Shown: positions 28,600-37,673 of the stretch, piece by piece
Numbering within the stretch: the first letter of the stretch is position 1
Layout: every line of letters begins with the position of its first letter
From: Mycobacterium colombiense
Lineage (GTDB): Bacteria > Actinomycetota > Actinomycetes > Mycobacteriales > Mycobacteriaceae
NCBI RefSeq assembly: GCF_001953985.1
Contig: NZ_MBEI01000051.1
Location: 124,001 to 188,000, forward strand
Length of the DNA: 64,000 nucleotides
Direction of reading: 5' to 3'
Made by a program: the position numbers and the translations under genes
Notes under the pieces: generated by a model
The model's database searches: none
What the model was told of the DNA's origin: nothing
The model's input: the letters and a program-made list of their open reading frames with translations, nothing else

Positions 28600-29616
28600 A
28601 TGACACAGACCGTGGTGATCACCGGAGCCAGCGCCGGCATCGGCCGCGCCACCGCGAGGGAGTTCGGGCGGCGCGGCGCCAACGTCGTCCTGCTCGCCCG
28701 CGGCGCCGCCGGACTCGACGGGGCCGCACGTGACGTCGAAGCCGGCGGCGGCAAGGCGCTGGCCATCCCGACCGACGTGGCCGACCACTCGGCCGTCGTC
28801 GCCGCCGCCGACGAGGCGGAAGCCGCCTTCGGTCCCATCGACGTCTGGGTCAACGTCGCGTTCACGTCCGTGTTCGCGCCGTTCGCCGAGATCAGCGCCG
28901 AGGAGTTCAAACGCGTGACCGACGTGTCCTACCTCGGGTACGTGCACGGCACCATGGCCGCACTGGCCAAGATGCGCCCCCGCAACCGCGGCACCATCGT
29001 GCAGGTGGGTTCGGCGCTCAGCCAGCGATCGATCCCGCTGCAGTCGGCCTATTGCGGCGCCAAGCACGCCGTCAACGGGTTCACCGAATCGGTGCGCTGC
29101 GAGCTGTTTCACGAGGGCTCGAAGGTGCGGATCACCATCGTGCAGATGCCCGCGGTGAACACCCCGCAATTCTCCTGGGTGCTGTCCCGGCTGCCCCGCC
29201 ATCCGCAGCCGGTGCCGCCGATCTACCAGCCCGAGGTCGCCGCCCGCGGCGTCCTGTACGCCGCCGATCATCCGGGGCGCAAACAATTCTGGGTCGGCGA
29301 CTCCACCATGGTGACCCTGCTGGGCCAGAAGTTCGTCGCACCGCTGCTGGACCGCTACCTCGGCCGCACCGGATACGACTCCCAGCAGACCAAGGAACAC
29401 GTCAGCGGCGACCGGCCCAACAACCTCTGGCAGCCGTTGGATCAGGAGCCGGGCACCGACCACGGCCCGCGCGGCCAGTTCGATGACCAGTCGCACACGC
29501 ACAGCCCGCAACTGTGGGCCTCCCAACATCCCGTCGTCAGCGGCACCGGCGCGCTGAGCGCCGCCGGGGTGGGCGCGTGGCTCGCGGCGCGGGCGGGGCG
29601 ACGGTGGTGTCGATGA
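28600..29616 (+). CDS. Short-chain dehydrogenase/reductase with C-terminal extension
   Basis: 338 residues. SDR core: TGASAGIG near residue 7, the catalytic Ser in VGSALSQRSIPLQS and YCGAK, giving the Ser-Tyr-Lys set. The NNAG motif is changed to VNVAF, seen in some subfamilies. After the core, about 80 residues (from ~260) are unlike the usual SDR and end in a short hydrophobic Ala/Gly stretch and basic tail. The ATG has GCGAGAGG nearby and lies 30 bases after the GH15 stop; its TGA overlaps the ATG of the enolase-family gene. It presumably handles an aldehyde/ketone of the same pathway. Confidence 0.87.
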   Translation: MTQTVVITGASAGIGRATAREFGRRGANVVLLARGAAGLDGAARDVEAGGGKALAIPTDVADHSAVVAAADEAEAAFGPIDVWVNVAFTSVFAPFAEISAEEFKRVTDVSYLGYVHGTMAALAKMRPRNRGTIVQVGSALSQRSIPLQSAYCGAKHAVNGFTESVRCELFHEGSKVRITIVQMPAVNTPQFSWVLSRLPRHPQPVPPIYQPEVAARGVLYAADHPGRKQFWVGDSTMVTLLGQKFVAPLLDRYLGRTGYDSQQTKEHVSGDRPNNLWQPLDQEPGTDHGPRGQFDDQSHTHSPQLWASQHPVVSGTGALSAAGVGAWLAARAGRRWCR

Positions 29617-30719
29617 CACCCGACGCGCGGATCGAGGAGGTCACCGCGCAGGTCTACGAAATCCCCACCGACGCACCGGAAGCCGACGGCACCCTGTCCT
29701 GGACGTCGACCACGCTGGTGCTGGCCGAGGTTGCCGCCGGCGGCCACCGCGGGATCGGCTACACCTACGCCGACGGGGCCTGCGCCAAGCTGATCGGCGG
29801 CAGGCTCGCCGGCGCGCTCACCGGCTACAGCGCCGTGGACATCCCGGCGCGGTGGGCCTCGATGGTCGCGGCGATGCGCAACAACGGGCGGCCCGGGCTG
29901 GCCTCCTGCGCGATCTCTGCGGTTGACACCGCGCTGTGGGATCTCAAGGGCAAGTTGCTGGAGCTGCCGGTATGCCGGCTGCTCGGCATGGCACACCCGG
30001 AAGTGCCGATCTACGGCAGCGGCGGCTTCACAACCTACGACGAAAGGACGACCCGCGCCCAGCTCGAACGCTGGGTCGAGGAGTGGAAGATCCCACGGGT
30101 GAAGATCAAGATCGGCGAGTCGTGGGGCTCCGACGTGAGCCGCGATCTGGATCGGATTGCCCTGGCGCGCAAGGTGATCGGGCCAGACGTCGAACTCTAC
30201 GTGGACGCCAACGGCGGCTACGACCGCAAGCAGGCGATCCGGGTGGCCCACGCGATGGCCGACCACGGTGTCACGTGGTTCGAAGAACCCGTGTCCTCCG
30301 ACGATCTGGATGGGCTGCGCGAGGTACGCGACCAGGTGACGCCGGACGTCACCGCCGGCGAATACGGCTACGACCTGGCCTACTTCAACCGCATGCTCGC
30401 CGCCGACGCGGTCGACTGCCTGCAGATCGACGTCACTCGCTGCGGGGGCATCACCGACTGGGTGCGCGCCGCGGCCGTCGCCGCCTCCTACAACGTGGAC
30501 GTCTCGGGGCACTGCGCTCCCAACCTGCACGCCCACGTCGCCACCACCATCCCGAACCTGCGGCATCTGGAGTATTTCCACGACCACCACCGCATCGAAC
30601 ACATGCTCTTCGACGGCGCGCTGCCGCCCGATGGCGGCGCATTGCGGCCCGATCAACACCGGCCGGGGTTCGGCCTGGAGTTCAAACACCACGACGCCGA
30701 GCGCTACCGGACGGCCTGA
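29613..30719 (+). CDS. Enolase-superfamily enzyme, mandelate racemase/sugar-acid dehydratase type
   Basis: 368 residues. Catalytic residues of the mandelate-racemase group are all visible: Lys164 and Lys166 in VKIKIGES, metal ligands Asp198 (YVDANGG), Glu224 (WFEEP) and Glu250 (TAGEYGYD), and the Asp273-His300 dyad (QIDVTRCGG; SGHCAPNLH). The 26-residue spacing of the ligands is standard. Such enzymes dehydrate or epimerise sugar acids. Together with the GMC complex an aldonate substrate is likely, but not shown. The ATG overlaps the SDR stop (ATGA); the upstream part of the longer open frame is rejected. Confidence 0.88.
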   Translation: MTPDARIEEVTAQVYEIPTDAPEADGTLSWTSTTLVLAEVAAGGHRGIGYTYADGACAKLIGGRLAGALTGYSAVDIPARWASMVAAMRNNGRPGLASCAISAVDTALWDLKGKLLELPVCRLLGMAHPEVPIYGSGGFTTYDERTTRAQLERWVEEWKIPRVKIKIGESWGSDVSRDLDRIALARKVIGPDVELYVDANGGYDRKQAIRVAHAMADHGVTWFEEPVSSDDLDGLREVRDQVTPDVTAGEYGYDLAYFNRMLAADAVDCLQIDVTRCGGITDWVRAAAVAASYNVDVSGHCAPNLHAHVATTIPNLRHLEYFHDHHRIEHMLFDGALPPDGGALRPDQHRPGFGLEFKHHDAERYRTA

Positions 30720-30819
30720 CGACAGGCACTCTCATGCGCGCCGTGAGGCGAGGTATTAACCCGCGCAAAAACGGGAATCGATACGCCAAGGTTTTCACAA
30801 AGGGGATTGGGGAAACGTG

Positions 30820-31506
30820 ATGACGGGGAGCTTCAACGACGAAACCGTTGAGTGCCGCGAGGCGCTGGTGTCCGACGTCGTCGAGGGAGGCGATCTGAGC
30901 GCGGTCGACCTGGTGTTGGGTCTCGGCGAGCCACAGCGCGTCGGCCGGTTCTGGTTCTACCTCGAGGGCCATCGCTGGGAGTGGTCGGATGCGGTGGCGC
31001 GCATGCACGGCTACAAGCCGGGACAGGTGGAGCCCACCACGGAACTGCTGCTGCAACACAAACACCCCGAAGACCGGGAGCGGGTGGCCGCCGTGCTGGA
31101 CCGCGTGACCAAGGGGAAGCCGTTCAGCAGCCGGCACCGCATCATCGACGCCGCCGGGCGCACCCGCTGCGTCGTCGTCACCGGCGATCGCATGCTCGAC
31201 GGCAGCGGTGCGTTGGCCGGCACGTCCGGGTTCTACGTCGACGTCACCGACTCACTGCACTCCGATATCACCAACGTCCTCTCGGCGGTGGCCGAGGCCC
31301 GGGCGCGCATCGAGCAGGCCAAGGGCGTGCTGATGATCGCCTACGGCATCTCGGCCGAGCGTGCGTTCGACATTCTGGTGTGGCGGTCCCAGGAGACGAA
31401 CCTCAAGCTGCGCGACGTCGCCAGCCGCTTCCTGGACGCCGTGGCCAGCAAGGCCTCGTCGGAAACTCAAAGCCAGGTTGACCAGGCGCTGCTGACCCTG
31501 GGCTAG
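30820..31506 (+). CDS. PAS-ANTAR RNA-binding regulator
   Basis: 228 residues. A PAS domain (about 35-145: FYLEGHRWEWSDAVARMHGY, then EDRERVAAVLDRV and SGFYVDVTDS) is followed by an ANTAR domain (about 150-215: RIEQAKGVLMIAYGISAERA, SQETNLKLRDVASRFLD). ANTAR proteins bind paired hairpins in nascent mRNA and prevent termination. The PAS domain presumably senses a small ligand or redox state. The ATG at 30820 was preferred to the adjacent GTG at 30817. It is 100 bases after the enolase-family gene and 24 bases before the ABC-F gene, so it may control either. Confidence 0.87.
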   Translation: MTGSFNDETVECREALVSDVVEGGDLSAVDLVLGLGEPQRVGRFWFYLEGHRWEWSDAVARMHGYKPGQVEPTTELLLQHKHPEDRERVAAVLDRVTKGKPFSSRHRIIDAAGRTRCVVVTGDRMLDGSGALAGTSGFYVDVTDSLHSDITNVLSAVAEARARIEQAKGVLMIAYGISAERAFDILVWRSQETNLKLRDVASRFLDAVASKASSETQSQVDQALLTLG

Positions 31507-31530
31507 CGGCGCACCGCTAGGGTCGGCCCA

Positions 31531-33312
31531 GTGGCACACCTACTTGGAGCTGAGGCCGTACACCTCGAATATCCGACTCAGGTGGTCTTCGGATCGATCA
31601 CGCTCGGGGTCAACGATGGCGCGCGCATCGGCATCGTCGGTCGAAACGGTGACGGCAAATCCAGCCTGCTGCGGCTGCTGACCGGCCAACAGGAGCCCGA
31701 TTCCGGCCGGGTCACCCGGCGCAGCGGGCTGCGCGTCGGCGCGCTGAGCCAGGGCGACACCCTGGACCCCGACCGCAGCGTGGGCTACACCCTCGTCGGC
31801 GAGGCCGCCGAACACCAGTGGGCCGGCGACGCGCGGGTCCGCGACGTGGTCGCCGGGCTGGTCTCCGACATCGCCTGGGAGGCAACGGTCGCCACGCTGT
31901 CCGGGGGCCAGCGCCGCCGGGTGCAGCTGGCCAGGTTGCTGATCGGCGAATGGGACGTCATCGCACTCGACGAGCCCACCAACCATCTGGACATCGAGGG
32001 CATCACCTGGCTGGCCGGCCATCTGCGCCAACGCTGGGCGCGCAACACCGGCGGGCTGCTGCTGGTGACCCACGACCGCTGGTTTCTCGACGAGGTCGCC
32101 ACCACGACGTGGGAGGTGCACGACGGGATCGTCGAACCGTTCGACGGCGGGTACGCGGCCTACGTCCTGCAACGCGTCGAACGGGACCGGATGGCCGCCG
32201 CCGCCGAGGCCAAGCGGCAGAACCTGATGCGCAAGGAGCTGGCGTGGCTGCGCCGCGGGGCGCCGGCGCGGACGTCCAAACCCAAGTTCCGGATCGAGGC
32301 GGCCAACCAGCTGATCGCTGACGTGCCGCCGCTGCGCAACACCGTCGAGCTGGCCAAGCTGGCCACCGCGCGGCTGGGCAAGGACGTGGTCGACCTGCTC
32401 GACGTGTCGGTCTCGTACGGGGGCCGCCCGGTGCTGCGCGACATCGAGTGGCGGATCGCCCCCGGCGAGCGGACCGGCATCGTCGGAGCCAACGGCGCCG
32501 GCAAGTCAACGCTGCTGGGGCTGATCGACGGCACCATCACCCCAAACGCCGGACGGGTCAAGCGCGGCAAGACCGTGCGGCTGGCAGTGCTCGACCAGCA
32601 GGGCGATGCCCTGGCCTCGGTCGGCGGCGACCGGATCGCCGATGTGCTGGGCAGGCTGCCGGGCGGCTATCAGGTCGACGGCCGCGAGGTCACCCCGGCG
32701 CAGCTGCTGGAGCGGCTCGGCTTCGGCCGGGGTCAGCTGTCGGCCCGCGTCGAGGATCTCTCCGGCGGTGAGCGGCGGCGGCTGCAGCTGATGCTCACGC
32801 TGTTGTCCGAGCCCAACGTGTTGCTGCTCGACGAGCCGACCAACGACGTCGACACCGACACCCTGGCCGCGATGGAGGACCTGCTGGACTCGTGGGCGGG
32901 CACGCTGATCGTCGTCTCGCACGACCGCTACCTGCTGGAGCGGGTCACCGATCAGCAATACGCGGTGCTCGACGGCCGGTTGCGGCATCTGCCCGGCGGT
33001 GTCGACGAGTATCTACGGCTGGCCGAGCGGCGCGCCGTGGAGGCGCCCGCCGGATCATCGCGGCCGTCCGAGCCCGCCCCCCAAGCGATGTCGGGCGCAC
33101 AACGCCGCGCCGCGGAAAAAGAGGTGGCCTCCGTCGATCGCCAGCTCGCGCGGCTGGCGGACCGGATCGAGGACAAGCACAACGAACTCGCCGCGCACGA
33201 CCAGTCCGACCATGTCGGCATCACCCGGCTCACCCAGGAGCTGCGTGCGCTCGAAGACGAGGTGGCCGCGACCGAGAGCCGCTGGCTGGAGCTCTCCGAG
33301 CTGCTCGAATAG
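31531..33312 (+). CDS. ABC-F family ATPase (Uup-like)
   Basis: 593 residues with two ABC ATPase domains and no membrane segment. Walker A: GRNGDGKSSLLRLL and GANGAGKSTLLGLI; signatures LSGGQRRRVQLARLL and LSGGERRRLQLMLTL; Walker B DEPTNHLDIEG and DEPTNDVDTDT. A charged linker between them and a C-terminal coiled coil (RAAEKEVASVDRQLARLADR) fit Uup-type ABC-F proteins, which act on ribosomes. Some members protect against antibiotics; whether this one does cannot be told. The GTG start is 24 bases after the PAS-ANTAR gene, and the gene converges on pks11. Confidence 0.9.
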   Translation: MAHLLGAEAVHLEYPTQVVFGSITLGVNDGARIGIVGRNGDGKSSLLRLLTGQQEPDSGRVTRRSGLRVGALSQGDTLDPDRSVGYTLVGEAAEHQWAGDARVRDVVAGLVSDIAWEATVATLSGGQRRRVQLARLLIGEWDVIALDEPTNHLDIEGITWLAGHLRQRWARNTGGLLLVTHDRWFLDEVATTTWEVHDGIVEPFDGGYAAYVLQRVERDRMAAAAEAKRQNLMRKELAWLRRGAPARTSKPKFRIEAANQLIADVPPLRNTVELAKLATARLGKDVVDLLDVSVSYGGRPVLRDIEWRIAPGERTGIVGANGAGKSTLLGLIDGTITPNAGRVKRGKTVRLAVLDQQGDALASVGGDRIADVLGRLPGGYQVDGREVTPAQLLERLGFGRGQLSARVEDLSGGERRRLQLMLTLLSEPNVLLLDEPTNDVDTDTLAAMEDLLDSWAGTLIVVSHDRYLLERVTDQQYAVLDGRLRHLPGGVDEYLRLAERRAVEAPAGSSRPSEPAPQAMSGAQRRAAEKEVASVDRQLARLADRIEDKHNELAAHDQSDHVGITRLTQELRALEDEVAATESRWLELSELLE

Positions 33313-33350
33313 TGCTGGCGCGCAGCAGAGTTCGCGACGCCGTCAAGCGC

Positions 33351-34412
33351 TCAGTGCCAGCGCAGTAACACCAGTTCGGAGCCGAAGCCGGGGCCCATCG
33401 CCAGCATCAGCCCGGGGCTGCCGCCGGGCGGCGGTTTGGCGATGGTGTCGCGCAGGATGTGCAGCACCGACGCCGACGACAGGTTGGCGACCTCCTCGAG
33501 CGAGCGCCAGGTCAATTCCTGCGCCTCCGGTGGCAGTTCGAGGCTGGTGGCGATCGCGTTGATCACCTTGGGGCCGCCGGGGTGCGTGACCCAGGCGCCG
33601 ATGTCGTCCTTCGTCAGCCGGTGCGCCGCGAGGAAGCTGTTCACGTCGTCGGCCAGGTAGCGGTCGATCACCTTCGGCAGGTCCGGGGACATCGCCAGCT
33701 GCATGCCGTCCGAGCCGATGTTCCAGCCCATGATGTGCAGCGATTCGGGATACTGCCGGCTGCGCGAATCCACGATGTCGGGTCCGGCGGAATTCAGCTG
33801 CTCGGCGCGACGGTCGCCGACGGCGACCACGGCCGCGGCGCCGTCGCCGAACATCGCCGTGCCGACCAGGCCCGACACGGTCGGCCTGACCGTCGGGAAG
33901 GTGAGCGAGCACAGCTCGACCGACACCAGGGCGGCGACGCCGTCGGGCGCACCCCGCAGGTAATCGTGTAGCCGTCCCACGCCGCCGGCCCCTGCCGCGC
34001 AGCCCAGCCCGAACATCGGGATCCGGCGCACGTCCGGGCGCAGGCCGAGGAGGCCCACGAGCCGGGCGTCGAGGGACGGCACCGCGATGCCGGTGACGGT
34101 CGTGGTCGCGATCATGTCGATGTCTTGCGGCTGCAGCCCGGCCTCGTCGAGCGCGCCCAGCAGCGCGTCGCAGCCCAGCTCCAGGGCCTTGTCGATGAAG
34201 ATCTCGTTGGTCGCGCTGAAGTCGGTCAGCTCGTGGTAGCGCTCAAGGGGCAGCACCAGGTGGCGGCTGTTGACCTTGGCGGCGGCGTGCAGCCGCCGGA
34301 CGATCCCTTCGTGCTGCTTCAAGGTCGGCAACTCGACGAGCTGGTCGGTGATTTCGCTTTGGCTGTACCGATGTGGCGGCAACGCGCCGAAAACACCCGC
34401 GATGACGCTCAT
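33351..34412 (-). CDS. pks11: Type III polyketide synthase (Pks11-like)
   Basis: Chalcone-synthase-like enzyme of 353 residues, exactly the size of the M. tuberculosis homologue. The catalytic triad is Cys138 ([10 protein letters not shown]), His277 (THPGGPK) and Asn310 (NLSSASVLH). It should extend a long or branched acyl-CoA with malonyl-type units and release an alkylpyrone-like product, as reported for mycobacterial type III synthases. GAAGG lies about six bases before the ATG. A separate promoter (TTGCGA-N17-TAAACT) precedes it, so it can be transcribed apart from pks9. No P450 gene (cyp139 in M. tuberculosis) follows; the ABC-F gene is there instead. Confidence 0.92.
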   Translation of the reverse strand: MSVIAGVFGALPPHRYSQSEITDQLVELPTLKQHEGIVRRLHAAAKVNSRHLVLPLERYHELTDFSATNEIFIDKALELGCDALLGALDEAGLQPQDIDMIATTTVTGIAVPSLDARLVGLLGLRPDVRRIPMFGLGCAAGAGGVGRLHDYLRGAPDGVAALVSVELCSLTFPTVRPTVSGLVGTAMFGDGAAAVVAVGDRRAEQLNSAGPDIVDSRSRQYPESLHIMGWNIGSDGMQLAMSPDLPKVIDRYLADDVNSFLAAHRLTKDDIGAWVTHPGGPKVINAIATSLELPPEAQELTWRSLEEVANLSSASVLHILRDTIAKPPPGGSPGLMLAMGPGFGSELVLLRWH

Positions 34413-34569
34413 CTTCTACCTTCTTGATTGCCAACCAGCAGAAACACTCCCCCTAAACACGAAAGTTTATGCGGTACGGTTCGGTCTCGCAAAAATTCAA
34501 CGTATTCAACATATGTCGTATTAGATGATCTCCGCGGCGGCGTAATCATCTCCGCCAGCGGGAAATTCA
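34413..34569 (-). promoter_or_regulatory. pks9-pks11 gap with promoter and hairpin
   Basis: This 157-base A+T-rich gap holds, reading on the minus strand, a hairpin with perfect 7-bp arms AGATGAT/ATCATCT (34551-34545 with 34529-34523), then TTGCGA (34492-34487), a 17-base spacer and TAAACT (34469-34464). The pair fits a sigma-A promoter with a transcript start near 34457 and a 45-base leader for pks11. The hairpin may be where transcripts from pks9 slow or end; it has no U-run. Confidence 0.5.
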
Positions 34570-37500
34570 TCATTCGCTGTCTTCCTCGTCAGCCGAGCTG
34601 AGCGCCATCGCGATCAACGCATCGGGGCTCAACGCGTCGATGTCGTCGGCACCGGCACTTGCATCGGAGACGGCCGTTTCCGGCGTGCCCGCGAGCAATA
34701 AAAGTTTTTCGAGCAATCCCGTTCTTCGAAGCTCGCGTACCGGAATTTTGCGCAGTGCCGACCAAATTTTTTCCTCGTCCGATTCCGCCGGCTCGTCGTG
34801 GAGTAGTTGCCGGCGAAGATGATCGGCCAGCGCGGCCGGCGTCGGGTAATCGAAGATCAGCGTTCGCGACAAGGCCAGGCCGGTATGGCTGGTGAGGCGG
34901 TTGCGCAGTTCGACCCCGATCATCGAGTCGAAGCCGAGGTCGCCGAAGGCGCGGTCGTGGTCGATGGCGTGGCCGTCCGGATGGCCCGACACCGCCGCCG
35001 CGTGTTCGCAGACCAGCTCGACCAGCACACGGTGCTGGTCGTCGGGCGCCAGTCCGACCAGCCGGTGCGCCAGGTCGGGCGTTCGAGAAGCCGTCGCGGG
35101 CGGAGCCCCCGTCACGTCGGCACCTTCGGCGCCCAGCCAAAACCTCTGCCGCGCAAAGCCATACGTCGGCAACTCGACGCGTCGCGCGTTCAGCCCGGCG
35201 AACACGCCCGCCCAGTTCATGTCGAGGCCGCGGGTGAACAATTGGCCGGCCGCGCCCAGCAGCGATTCCGTCTCCGGCCGATCCTTGGCCATGCTGGGCA
35301 CCGAGACCGCCCGCTCGGCGCTCAGCGATTGGTCCACCGCCGCCGTCAAGGCCGCACCCGGACCCAGTTCCACGAAGATCCCGGCGCCGGCCTGCTCGGC
35401 GGCGCGCACGCCCTCGAAGAATCGGACCGGCCGGCCGACGTGCTCGGCCCAGTACTGCGGCGACCCGTAGCCGGCGCCCGCCAGCTGGCCGGTCACGTTG
35501 GACACCAACCCGATTCGTGGCTCCCCTACCTCGATGCCGGCTACCGCCGCGGAAAATTCCGCCACCATCGGCTGCATCAACGGCGAATGAAACGCGTGCG
35601 ACACCGCCAGCCGGTGCACGCGCCGGCCCTCCCGGGCCAGCCGATCCGCCAGCGTGTCCACCGGCGTCTGTGCGCCCGAAAGCACCACCGCGTCGGGCCC
35701 ATTGACCGCCGCGATGCTCACTCCGTCGTTCAGCAAGCCGGCCACCTCGGGCTCGGCGGCGCCGACCGCCACCATCACCCCGCCGGCCGGCAGCTCGGCC
35801 ATCAGCCGTCCCCGCGCCGCCACCATGAGCGACGCGTCCGCGAGCGTCAGCACCCCGGCGACGCGCGCCGCGGTGATCTCGCCGACCGAGTGCCCCATCA
35901 CCACATCCGGTGTCACACCGAAGGACTGCCACAATGCCGTCAGCGCGATGCCAATCACGAACAACGCGGGCTGGGCAAACTCGGTGTTACGCAACAACTC
36001 CGGGTCGCTGCCCCACATCACCTCACGCAGCGGCATTCGCAGATGGGCGTCTACGGTCGCGGCGGCCTCGTCGAAGGCACAGGCGAACACGTCGAACCGC
36101 TCATACAGTTGCCGCCCCATCCCCAGCCACTGCGACCCCTGACCCGGGAACACAAAGACCGTCTTGCCCAACGACCCCGGAGGCCTGGCCCGGCCCACCG
36201 CCAAGCCCGGCCGGGACTCCCCCGCCGCGAGGGCCGCCAAACCCGTTGCCAGCGCGGCACGATCGCCGCCCACCACCACCGCGCGGTGCTCGAAGAGCGT
36301 CCGCGTGCTGACCAACGACCAGGCGATGTCGAGGGGGCTCACCTCGGCCCGGTCGGCCAGATAGGCCGACAACCGCCGCGCCTGGTTGGCCAGCGCCTGT
36401 TCGGAGCGGCCCGACAGCACCCACGGCACTACCTCGTCCGCATCCGCGGGCGGTATCTCCGGCTGGGCTGGGGGCTGCTCGAACTGCTCGACGATGAGGT
36501 GCGCGTTGGTGCCGCCCATGCCGAACGAGGACACCCCGGCCCGGCGCGGGCGATCCACCGGCGGCCACCGCGCCAGCGCGGTGTTGACCTGAAGCCCAAG
36601 GTGATTGAGCTCGGGCTCGGGTTCGGCGTAGTTGAGGCTGGGCGGGATTGCGGCGTGTTCGATCGCCAGCACGGCCTTGAGCAGGCCCGCGATTCCCGCG
36701 GCGCTGCCGGCGTGGCCGATGTTGGTCTTGACCGATCCCACCCGCACCGGATCGCGGGCGCGCTCGGCGAAGATCTCCCCCAGCGCCTGGGCTTCGATCG
36801 CGTCGCCGACCTTGGTCCCGGTGCCGTGCGCCTCGATGTAGTCGATGTCGCCGCCCCGCAGTCCGGCATCGGCGAGCGCGCGCCGGATCACGTCCGCTTC
36901 GCCGCGCGCCGACGGCACGGTCTGGGCGGTTGCGCTGTGCCCGGCGTTGCCGACGGCGCCGCCGCGAATGACCGCGTGGATGCGATCACCGTCGTCCAGC
37001 GCCGCGGGCAAGGGCTTCAACAGCACCAGTCCGCCACCCTCACCGCGCACGTAGCCGTCGGCGCGCTGATCGAACGCATAGGTGTGACCCGAGACCGAGA
37101 CCGCGCCGAATTCGCGTTCCAGCATGCCGATTTCGTCGGCCAGGTTGAGGTGGACCCCGCCCGCGATGGCCAGCGCGGATTGGCCGGTGGCGACGCTTTC
37201 GCAGCCGAGGTGGACCGCCACCAGAGAAGACGACTGGCCGGAATCGACGGTCATGCTGGGCCCGTGCAACCCGAAGGCGTACGAGATGCGGTTGGCGATC
37301 ATCGCCCGGCTGATCCCGGTGAAGGTGTGGTGGTCCAGGTTGTCGGCGAGATCGCGCAGCGTCAGTGCGGCGTAGTCATCCGTCATCGCCCCGAGAAACA
37401 CCGAAACCGGTTCTCCCCGCAGCGTTTCCGGCACCACGAAGGCGTCTTCGAGCAACTCCCAGGTCAGCTCGAGGGCCAGGCGTTGCCGCGGATCCATCGC

Positions 37501-37671
37501 GCAGGCCTCTCGCGGCGACAGGTTGAAGAAGTCGGCGTCGAATTCGGCCGCGTCGCCGGTGAACCGGGTGGCCTCCCGCCCGTCGCGGATCAGGCGCCAG
37601 AACGCGCTGGGTCCGGCCGCGGCCGGGAACCTGCATGCCAGCCCGATGATCGCTACGTCTGTCGAGGCCAA
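34570..37671 (-). CDS. pks9: Modular type I PKS, KSQ-AT-ACP loading-type module (Pks9-like)
   Basis: 1033 residues: KS (1-425), AT (about 490-810), ACP (about 870-945). The KS active-site Cys is replaced by Gln146 (TVDSGQSSSL), while the His motifs EAHGTGT (His282) and KTNIGH remain; this is the KSQ type that decarboxylates rather than condenses. AT: Ser595 (GHSVGE) with HAFH at 692-695, the malonyl-selective pattern. ACP Ser916 (LGFDSM). There is no N-terminal docking helix, but the C-terminus has IDALSPDALIAMAL, a docking-type tail. A TTG start lies two bases after the pks8/17 stop, implying coupling. Confidence 0.93.
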   Translation of the reverse strand: MASTDVAIIGLACRFPAAAGPSAFWRLIRDGREATRFTGDAAEFDADFFNLSPREACAMDPRQRLALELTWELLEDAFVVPETLRGEPVSVFLGAMTDDYAALTLRDLADNLDHHTFTGISRAMIANRISYAFGLHGPSMTVDSGQSSSLVAVHLGCESVATGQSALAIAGGVHLNLADEIGMLEREFGAVSVSGHTYAFDQRADGYVRGEGGGLVLLKPLPAALDDGDRIHAVIRGGAVGNAGHSATAQTVPSARGEADVIRRALADAGLRGGDIDYIEAHGTGTKVGDAIEAQALGEIFAERARDPVRVGSVKTNIGHAGSAAGIAGLLKAVLAIEHAAIPPSLNYAEPEPELNHLGLQVNTALARWPPVDRPRRAGVSSFGMGGTNAHLIVEQFEQPPAQPEIPPADADEVVPWVLSGRSEQALANQARRLSAYLADRAEVSPLDIAWSLVSTRTLFEHRAVVVGGDRAALATGLAALAAGESRPGLAVGRARPPGSLGKTVFVFPGQGSQWLGMGRQLYERFDVFACAFDEAAATVDAHLRMPLREVMWGSDPELLRNTEFAQPALFVIGIALTALWQSFGVTPDVVMGHSVGEITAARVAGVLTLADASLMVAARGRLMAELPAGGVMVAVGAAEPEVAGLLNDGVSIAAVNGPDAVVLSGAQTPVDTLADRLAREGRRVHRLAVSHAFHSPLMQPMVAEFSAAVAGIEVGEPRIGLVSNVTGQLAGAGYGSPQYWAEHVGRPVRFFEGVRAAEQAGAGIFVELGPGAALTAAVDQSLSAERAVSVPSMAKDRPETESLLGAAGQLFTRGLDMNWAGVFAGLNARRVELPTYGFARQRFWLGAEGADVTGAPPATASRTPDLAHRLVGLAPDDQHRVLVELVCEHAAAVSGHPDGHAIDHDRAFGDLGFDSMIGVELRNRLTSHTGLALSRTLIFDYPTPAALADHLRRQLLHDEPAESDEEKIWSALRKIPVRELRRTGLLEKLLLLAGTPETAVSDASAGADDIDALSPDALIAMALSSADEEDSE

Positions 37672-37673
37672 GG

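Noticed and set aside
26692..29619. 975-residue minus-strand open frame
   Set aside because: Antisense to GH15 and SDR genes with complete catalytic motifs; no recognisable domain of its own.
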